From contig NC_065577.1 in NCBI RefSeq assembly GCF_937616625.2, positions 25,371,501-25,435,500 of the forward strand: a DNA stretch of 64,000 nt, read 5' to 3'. Shown here one piece after another: positions 56,911-64,000 of this stretch. Positions within the stretch are counted from its first letter, which is position 1. Each line of letters begins with the position of its first letter. The position numbers and the translations under genes were made by a program. This stretch comes from Mercurialis annua (Eukaryota; Streptophyta; Magnoliopsida; Malpighiales; Euphorbiaceae). The notes beneath the pieces are model-generated. The model made no database searches and was not told the origin of the DNA. It saw nothing but the letters and a program-made list of their open reading frames with translations.

Positions 56911-57189
56911 AGGAGCTCTAGTCATACATCTTCGGATCATTCCAATCGGACGCCGGAAACACGAGTTTTTGCATGAAGAGTGCCGGCCAGCTTTCCTATT
57001 TCTTTTGTATCTCTTGATAGTAAACTTGATTCTTGTTAAATCCACGGATCGAAGTAAAATATTGTAGAAACCTGTGGAATTACCTAGAAAAAGAATAGAT
57101 CATTACAAATTCCCTTTAAAAGCGACGTACATTATATTTAAACTGAAATGTAAAATAATCAAACATGTATTTTACTTAGAAAATAAACA

Positions 57190-57660
57190 TGGATTACCAC
57201 AAACTGACGCCGGAAACACCAGGTGTGCCTGTACCTTTTTTGTATCACTCTTTAAAAGATAAAAAGAGATGGTATGTACAGTCATTTGTTCATTTCTCAT
57301 CCGGAAGATATCTGCCCAGATATGGTGTAGATTTCACCGTGACACTGCAGACGCAAGAGCTTCAAGGGTGATTTCGCCCTTTATCAGGACAGGCTCTTAT
57401 ACTACCTTATCATCGGAGATATTTGCAGGATATGGTGTAGATTTAACCAACATTTATTTGCAGGATATTTACTAATATAAAGTGTAGATTCCAACGTGGT
57501 TCTTCACACGCAGCAGCTTCAAGGGAGATTATGAGCTTTTTAAAAGACAAATCCGTTCGGACCAGTCCAATCTGAAGCCAGAAGCACGAGTTGATTATTA
57601 ATTCTCTTCTTGTGCCATAAAACCCGTTGAGGAAAAGTGATTCGTTGGTCACATAATTAA
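57190..57660 (+). repeat. Members of the GGCGTCCGATTGG repeat family
   Basis: GACGCCGGAAACACCAGG (57203), TATGGTGTAGATTTCACCGT (57321), again TATGGTGTAGATTTAACC (57433), and a third unit 57480-57600 that is the complement of 41340-41500. They form an array of diverged units with alternating order. Confidence 0.55.
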
Positions 57661-58739
57661 GGGGTTTTTAGTGACTTGTTTAGTACAACTGAGTGATGAA
57701 ACAAAAAATATCCAGAAATACCTCACAGATCCTGGACTTTGGTGCTAAAGGTATACGACATGATCTTGATTGTGTTTGACGGTAATATCAAAAAGATTAA
57801 CCTATTATCAAAAGTTCGACAAGGTGCCATAATTTACTCTAGACATACATATTAGTTAAATATGATAAACAAGAGTTTGGAAGTTATCGACACTAAATTA
57901 CAAATATAATCATATTGACCTGCCTATGGAATTGCGAAAGAATCTTATACTAACTCGGTTAAAAATTTAATCATAATAAGCGAAGTAATAAGAAAATAAA
58001 CATATATATGTATTCAAATATATAACATACTAACAATGTATCCGCTAGATATTTGAGACGTATATGTAAGAAAAATTCATCGTTCCCTGCTTTAACGTAT
58101 CATATGCGGTTCAACGAGTCTGTCGAAATGGAGAAGTCCTTTTAGGTGAACCAAGTCCACCCCGTAGGATTAAGACGTGACACGTGGCGTGATTATTTAC
58201 ATATCACTTGTTTCAAAATTGTAGATAGTCGCTGTATCTTGTAGGGTGTTTTCGAGTTACATTTGACATTTGAGAAGATTTATTAGGAATACAATTAAAA
58301 ATTACCCATGTAATCTCTAAGCAAAACTCTTTATTACCCACCAAAAAAAACCCGGATTTACAAATATGTGCTTTATATCCTTAAATGAGTTGTGTCTCGC
58401 CAATGCATGTCACTTGTACAATTAAAATTTTATGCTTCAGGGTACAATTGAAATGAATAAATGCAAAATAGTGTAAAATTGACTGATTTTCAATGTCAGG
58501 GTAGGATTGAAAAGGGAATAAATGGTTGGGGTTTTTTAAGTTATTAGGCCAAATAAAAAAAAGATAAAAACCTAATAGAATTTTACAAGTCGTAGAATCA
58601 GTACGGCGTCGGTTGACCATTTTCCCTCCAAATTCTTCCGCACAATTGGCGCCATTTTGATTGATTATGAGCACCGTGCCCTCATTAATAAGATAAGACA
58701 AGTCAATGTGGACAAGCCGTCTAGAAACGGAAGTAATCA

Positions 58740-60540
58740 TACAGATCTTGGTTAATAATCTTCTGATATTAAAACCCAGGTTGTTGCAAACTTGGTTAAT
58801 GATCTTCTGGGCTCTGTCTACCAGTTCTCTGCATCCTCATTAAAAATGAATTCAATCGAGTCAAATAATAAGGTAGTCGTTTATTACTAATTAATGCTTT
58901 CATTTAAGACTTGTTTCGTCACCGCTACATCTTTGTTCATGATGATTTATCACGGGGAATCATTAATTTGGAAAAAACGACTTGTTCCACGATATATACA
59001 CGTTTTACACGTATATTAATTGGGTAAACAACGGTTTAATGCAACAATTTGTTGATATTTGTAATTTAATGTGGCAATTTCCACATTTCTCTTGATGATA
59101 TCTAATTATTATGCCTCTCTTTACACGTATATTAATTGGGTAAACAACGGTTTAAAGCAACAATTCGTTGATATTTGTAATTATGTGGCAATTTCCACTC
59201 TTCTCTTGATGATATCTAATTATTTAGCATCTCTTGAGTATTATGTATTATGTATAGAGTATAATGTACAGTATTGATCAGTATAATGTACAGTATTGGT
59301 TAATATCTTATTTTTGGAAAGCATTGCAGAAATGTAACGTTTTGAATACCAGTCTGTTTTCCTGTTTTTAATAGTTCCTCATTTCGATGGACTCGTTGAA
59401 ACAGAATCTGGAATCTGACTATTATTTTCGGACATTTTGAATATTATAATTTTTAGATAGTTTTATGTAAATCATATTTCTAATATCTGGATAGGTTTAA
59501 TATTTCTAGACTAGTTTTATGCAGACTATATTTCTAATATCCTCCGATATTTTTATGTCTTATAGGTAGACTAGTTTTATGCAAATTATCTCTAACATAT
59601 ATACGGATATCTAAATTAAATATTTTATTTTTGACTTCTGTTATTTCTATTGTTATAATGAATTGTTTCTTGAATGTGTTAGTATGAGATTAGTTTTCAA
59701 TTTTCCACAAGCGGGTCAATATGTTGATATTTGAAATTTATTTTGGATAATTTCCACACTTTTCTTGATAATATTTAACGAATACTTATTTATGCAGATG
59801 TAGCTTATTGATCTTTTAATAACAGGTTGATCTTATTGATAGCCTAAAGGAATCTGTAAATCAAAATAATGATGCGTTTGACTATGAGGTAAAGGCAAAT
59901 ACGTTGGATGTTAGAAAAATCGAACTGTATATAGATGATATACTTTTGTGTAAAAGGTTATGCATGAATATAACGTTTGAATATTAATGTTTTCCTTCCA
60001 AAGATTCCTCATTTCGATAGCCTGCTGGTGGAAACTGAATCAGATTCTTTAAAGATGGGGAACGATGAGTTTGAGATAAACACTTACAATTAATATATTT
60101 TTGATTATCTAAACGATATATTCATATTTGTTATTGCTTTAGTTATACTGAAATATTATTCCTAAATGTTGGACAGGCAGGTTAATATGTTGAAATTTGT
60201 AATATAGATGTGGATAATTTCAACACTTATCTTAATTATATATAAGTAATATCAATATGTGTATCTAGAGTTAATGTACCTTATTAATCTTTTGATAACA
60301 TCTAAACTTTATTGATATTTGGAAGATATCTACGTATACCTTTTATTGACAATACTATTGAGGTAAAGGCAACTACGTTGGAACAATTTAACTAGATTAT
60401 TATCATATATTTTGCATGAGAACCATTATTTTCTTCCTTTATCGATGGTTTATCATTTCGATAGCCTACTCCTGAAAACCGAATCTTACGCATAAAATCA
60501 TATATTGACTTATTTTATTAATTTGATTATGATCTGAATG
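58740..60540. repeat. Repeat-rich, gene-free region
   Basis: A 116-bp tandem duplication (59007-59122 and 59123-59235: ACACGTATATTAATTGGGTA, GCAACAATTTGTTGATATTT, CTCTTGATGATATCTAATTA). ACTAGTTTTATGCA-type units of about 60 bp at 59455-59600. Two loose copies of GAGGTAAAGGCAAATACGTT at 59887 and 60360. Relatives of the foldback arms at 59320 and 59950. Probably the 5' flank or introns of a transposon gene to the right. Confidence 0.5.
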
Positions 60541-60556
60541 GGTTATAAGATAACTT

Positions 60557-62229
60557 TGCAATATTCCACAGTCAGGTCAAACGATAGTCAGAGAAAATAA
60601 ATGGTTAATCAAAGAATTGCGTAAAATGTCAGAAGAGCTCACAGATTTATATGAAACAATGGAGTTAAAGATAGTGAAGAAGCGGGTAAAAGTGGAGCGG
60701 GAAATATTACACGATTCCCTTACCTTTGCACCAACTTTTGCTCTATTGACCCCGCCGTTGGTGGAAGGTAAGGTTGAAGGGACGGGTAACACAACACAAG
60801 CAGTAAGTCCTGAAGGCCTTCAAGCGAGGAAGAAATTGGTATTCGAATCATCCCAGATATCAACCGCCCCCTCCCTTCACCATAAAAAAACAGGGACACA
60901 TTACAACGGTAAAAGGAAAATAAGCGAGATTCAAATAATTGACATGTCTTCTGATTCAGATTCAGGTTCGCCCTCATCTCCCGATTATTGCAAATTACTC
61001 AATGTATAAGAAGTGCGTCAAACATAATGAAGATCATCTCGTATGCCTTTAGCAGTAAATTCGAGGAATGGTGTGTTATTTCTGGATTTTTAAAATTAAA
61101 TTACTCAATTATATAAAGCAAGCCACTAATAACAACACCTTCATTTTATGGTACAAGAAAAGTATTCTTCACCTTGCGAGAACGTCAATTGCTTGATAGC
61201 TTGGTACGCTGACTTAACTACAGTCCTTTTTTTAGGAATGATATTAATTATAGTTATTAGACCTAACTGAACATTAATATCTGATTTGTATCTATTAGGC
61301 TGTGGTTATGGCTTCACGGGCACTTATGTCTGAACAAAAACCAAATGGAAGTCAAATGACATCATGGTTTACCCCTATTGTACACACAGTGAGTTTAACA
61401 TTTGATAATTTATACGAGCATCTAAAGTCTAATAACTGATTTATGTCCATATTAAGTAATTATTTATGTTCATATTTCGAAGTAATGATTTATTGCACCA
61501 TGCAGGAGCACCAATGCAGTTCAGAGTTATTTTGGGACATATTTGTTGACAGTCACAAATTAAGGGAAAGATTTTCGATCGGCGATGCATACGGGTGCGA
61601 GAAGGTAACTGCCATAATTTGACCATGCAAACTGTGCTCCGATGTTTTTAGTTATAACAGGGAAAATAGAAGATATGATTGCATTCATAAATGCAGATTT
61701 TTATTCCCCTCTACTGTACAAGCCGACGCCACTATACCTTGCTCGTCATCGATGTAAAATGGAAAATAGCCATGCTTTGGGAATCATCTAAAACTAGAGA
61801 GACTTCGTGGGAATGCGAAAGAGAAGTTATACGCTTTGTGGTACGCTTTGCTGTATTTTATAATGTATGATTGGATGATCGAGCTCTAACCCGGTTAGTC
61901 CCATCATGTAGTTAGCTCAGATTCATAGGATGTTCCCTCCTCCTGAGGTTTCAAAATGGTGGAATTTTCAATCATTTTGGACGATATTGAAGTCGGATGC
62001 ACCTATACAGATGAATAGGTAATTACAATTTTACGACATTCGACAATGCATTTAATAGACAATGGAGTACGTTAATTGGGAGTTCAGATGTATTATTATT
62101 AACTTAACACAAATTACTACATTACACTTACGACTGTGGAGTATTTGTAATTAAAAACATGCAAGACCTCCAAATGAAACTCCGCGAGGACATCTTCCAC
62201 ACCCGCATAGGCTTATGCAACGAGGTGAA
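60557..62229 (+). pseudogene. Ulp1-like cysteine protease gene of MULE type
   Basis: Exons: about 60577-61006 (SGQTIVRENKWLIKELRKMS, basic, then KRKISEIQIIDMSSDSDSGS), 61303-61389 (AVVMASRALMSEQKPNGSQM, TSWFTPI), 61506-61604 (EHQCSSELFWDIFVDSHKLR, ERFSIGDAYGCEK), about 61662-61760, and about 62130-62226 with YDCGVFVIKNMQDLQMKLRE. DCG is the catalytic Cys motif of Ulp1/C48 SUMO-type proteases; the exon set is that of Ulp1 genes carried by Kaonashi-type MULEs. The His-containing segment could not be read cleanly between 61700 and 62030 and stops occur there, so it is probably inactive. Confidence 0.6.
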
Positions 62230-63100
62230 TATTTAAAACTTTGTAAAATAAGAGTACTAAAGCATTTTATCATCTCAAATTCTCAATAATGCATCTAAAT
62301 TTTATGCGGTTGAATCCGAAGTTGCAGAGTCAGCAGACTAGAATCGACATCCTGGTATGGCTTATCACGCATAACTGCAACGAGAATAGAGCTCGGGTAA
62401 CAAAATATGCCTCGTGTATGGATGTAGCCTATCCAAAAACACCAACATTATAATAGAGAAAGCCTGCAATGGCTTCTTTGATTATTGAGGGATTCACATA
62501 GCTGGAAGACAATCAAATTGCATTTATTTTTGGAACATAAAGCAATCTATTGCTTTCAAAGAGATCCATCCTTTTGCGCACGCTTAAACTTTGGTCTGTC
62601 AACTGTGTAATATTCAATGGAGTTGTGTACTTTTCTTGTTACGGGCTTCAGAAGACTTATATTATTGGTGACTATCTGCTCAATATCTATCGTGTATTGT
62701 TTGTTTTATGAGTATTTTAACTGTCACATAAAACTAATTTAGGGAAGAATTTTATATTTTTATCTCACGCTGTAATTTTCTAGAACTTCAGGCGTCTCCA
62801 ACCCAACTCTAAAAAAGAATTGGATCCCACCATTTAGAGTTAACCAACTTCAACCTAATTGTATACACCCATTTTTTTAGAGTTTTGAACAGTAAACTGT
62901 ACATGTAGAGTTTCACTATTTATTACTCTAAGGATTAATTTCTACTTTTTCAATTTTATAAACAACCTACTTATAGAGCCGTTTGAATCGCTATGCAAGT
63001 ATTGCGACCCCTCCTTTTAAGAACATACATTTCCTATTTCCATTTTCCCACAAACTTTATAACTATTTTGTAAATTTTTATAATTCGGTAACCGTTTTGT
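62230..63100. other. 3' flank of the Ulp1-like gene; no gene seen
   Basis: Decayed coding-like DNA up to about 62500, then AT-rich sequence. GGCGTCTCCAACCCAACTCT at 62789 is reminiscent of the ends of common plant MITEs, but no partner end was found. Confidence 0.35.
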
Positions 63101-63107
63101 AATAAAG

Positions 63108-63592
63108 CTACAATTTTATAATAAATTGCCAGGGACCCCACCATCTAAAATGTCTCGATCCTCCTGCATCTTGAGTTTCACTACTCTCCCTCTGCCTTCT
63201 TCCACCGAACCAAAAAGATAATTGAAATAGTGAAGGCAACAGGAAACTCACCTCAATGATATCTTCTGTAAGAATTAGTTTCTCAGCATTAGCAAGTCCC
63301 AAAAACACAGCTGCTCCAGGACCAGACAACCGGACAATAGCTTCTAGATGGAATTATCAATTGAAAATTTAACACAATCAAGATCTAAGAACATGAGAGC
63401 AGACAAACAAACTGAAGTAGAAACACTCAAATTGCTGCATAAGTTTAAACATAATGATGTCAATGTTGCACAAGCGAGCAAGCAAGAAGGCAAGACAAAA
63501 CCACCATCAATTGTAATGTCGACCAAATGAACATTCCTCTTCAGTGCAGCACATATCCATGTCTTAATGTGGGAATCATCACGCCTGACCAT
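63108..63592 (-). pseudogene. F-box/FBD/LRR protein fragment
   Basis: Minus strand from 63592: MVRRDDSHIKTWICAALKRN, VHLVDITIDGGFVLPSCLLA, ATLTSLCLNLCSNLSVSTSV, LSALMFLDLDCVKFSIDNSI. After a shift, FLGLANAEKLILTEDIIE (63310-63250). This is the LRR part of plant FBD-associated F-box proteins (WI-AALKRNV, LP-CL--C-TLTSL). The F-box itself is missing; the fragment begins right at the edge of the inverted repeat at 63589, which suggests capture by a mobile element. Confidence 0.75.
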
Positions 63593-64000
63593 AAAGTAAC
63601 TCCCGTTTAGAAAATTTAAAATTCAATATAGAACGTCTATAGACTATAGATATGCCATGTACTGACTAATGGTTGACCTTCAAAACCAAACACGGTGCAT
63701 AATAAAATACAAAAATAAAAGAAAAGAAGGCAGATTTAATTTGTTCCATATAATAGAAAATGTATCAATGAGAAATTAATTAACTATTTGATAGAGTACT
63801 TTCAAAGTTGTATCATCTGATTAATATATATCTATATCTACTAGAATATTTTAGAATTTATTACCCTATGTTTTTTCGAATTACATACTAGATCCTAAAC
63901 GCTAAATAAAATCTATTGTCTACACATGCAGTGTTGTTTTTTCATAGATTGGTGACTTTTTGTTTTACTTGAATTTGCGAAGCGGTGGTTTAAATCCAAT
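63589..64000. repeat. Right copy of a long inverted repeat (pairs with 38835-39295)
   Basis: Complement of 38835-39295 with small indels; runs to the window edge. It contains an inverted member of the GGGGTAACAAACTGCAG family (TACCCTATG near 63863). Confidence 0.85.

Larger units (their letters stand above)
56389..58555. mobile_element. Putative non-autonomous element between two exon-like copies
   Basis: Ends resemble terminal inverted repeats: left TGGCTTAATTACTTAAAAAA, right complement TGGCCTAATAACTTAAAAAA, each followed by CCCTCACC or CCCCAACC. It holds a palindrome array (56667-56910) and three members of the GGCGTCCGATTGG repeat family (56930-57660). No transposase inside. Confidence 0.5.

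Noticed and set aside
56650..57067. Several overlapping frames rich in MEGG, VPPWKGG and similar words
   Set aside because: Translations of the TTCCTCC/GGAGGAA hairpin array in different frames; low complexity, not a protein family.
1..64000. rRNA genes, organelle insertions, or viral (pararetroviral) copies
   Set aside because: No ribosomal, plastid, mitochondrial or caulimovirid signature was recognised on either strand.

Overview
The window reads as nuclear DNA of a flowering plant, almost certainly a eudicot. It is AT-rich, its genes have GT/AG introns, and it holds a raffinose-synthase family gene, SINA-like E3 ligase copies, FAR1-type Mutator (MULE) transposase, DUF1985 and Ulp1 genes, and Ty1/copia and Ty3/gypsy LTR retrotransposons. 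I do not recognise the species. Almost nothing looks like an intact host gene: this is a repeat-rich accessory region holding gene wrecks.

Layout. 1-1.4 kb: 3' end of an unrecognised plus-strand gene. 2.2-19.8 kb: one minus-strand raffinose synthase / alkaline alpha-galactosidase (SIP1/RFS-like) pseudogene, split by two events. The first is a 2.2 kb foreign segment carrying a gene fragment, flanked by a roughly 310 bp duplication of the host gene (3.34-6.14 kb). The second is a 12.3 kb copia element (6300-18644) with 1.9-2.0 kb LTRs, an initiator-Met primer site, a polypurine tract and a 5-bp target duplication, CTAAG. A truncated Tekay/Del-like gypsy element (9011-12617) is nested in the copia element.

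20.8-33.9 kb: remains of three related Tat-like gypsy elements (A, B, C). A and B encode Gag and protease only, stop at the same point before reverse transcriptase should begin, and then carry a minisatellite and antisense ORFs. C keeps only the antisense ORF, in inverted orientation. A foldback (30974-31538) and a MITE-like element (31883-32194) lie between B and C.

35.7-45.6 kb: a Tekay-like solo LTR (minus, TSD CCGAA), two head-to-head SINA-like fragments, and a 3.6 kb Tekay-like LTR with primer site. 45.6-49.15 kb: a multi-exon DUF1985 gene of the class linked to Ulp1/Kaonashi-type MULEs, its C-terminus cut off at the LTR element. 51.4-52.2 kb: a SINA-like gene with an intact RING but a broken C-terminal domain. 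53.0 kb: a small SINE with a 23-bp TSD. 53.3-56.2 kb: a FAR1/FRS-type MULE transposase (minus). 60.5-62.2 kb: an Ulp1-like protease gene (plus). 63.1-63.6 kb: an FBD/LRR F-box fragment. The last 412 bases are an inverted copy of 38835-39295.

The most unusual signals are these. (1) All three Tekay-like LTRs carry a dense cluster of short palindromes whose sequence is private to each copy, and similar clusters occur at 20.4 and 56.7 kb. (2) The same three LTRs share a putative leader intron with matching splice sites. (3) The Tat-like elements look like a gag-pro-only family with antisense ORFs. Coordinates of exons and element edges are by eye; no alignment or database search was possible.
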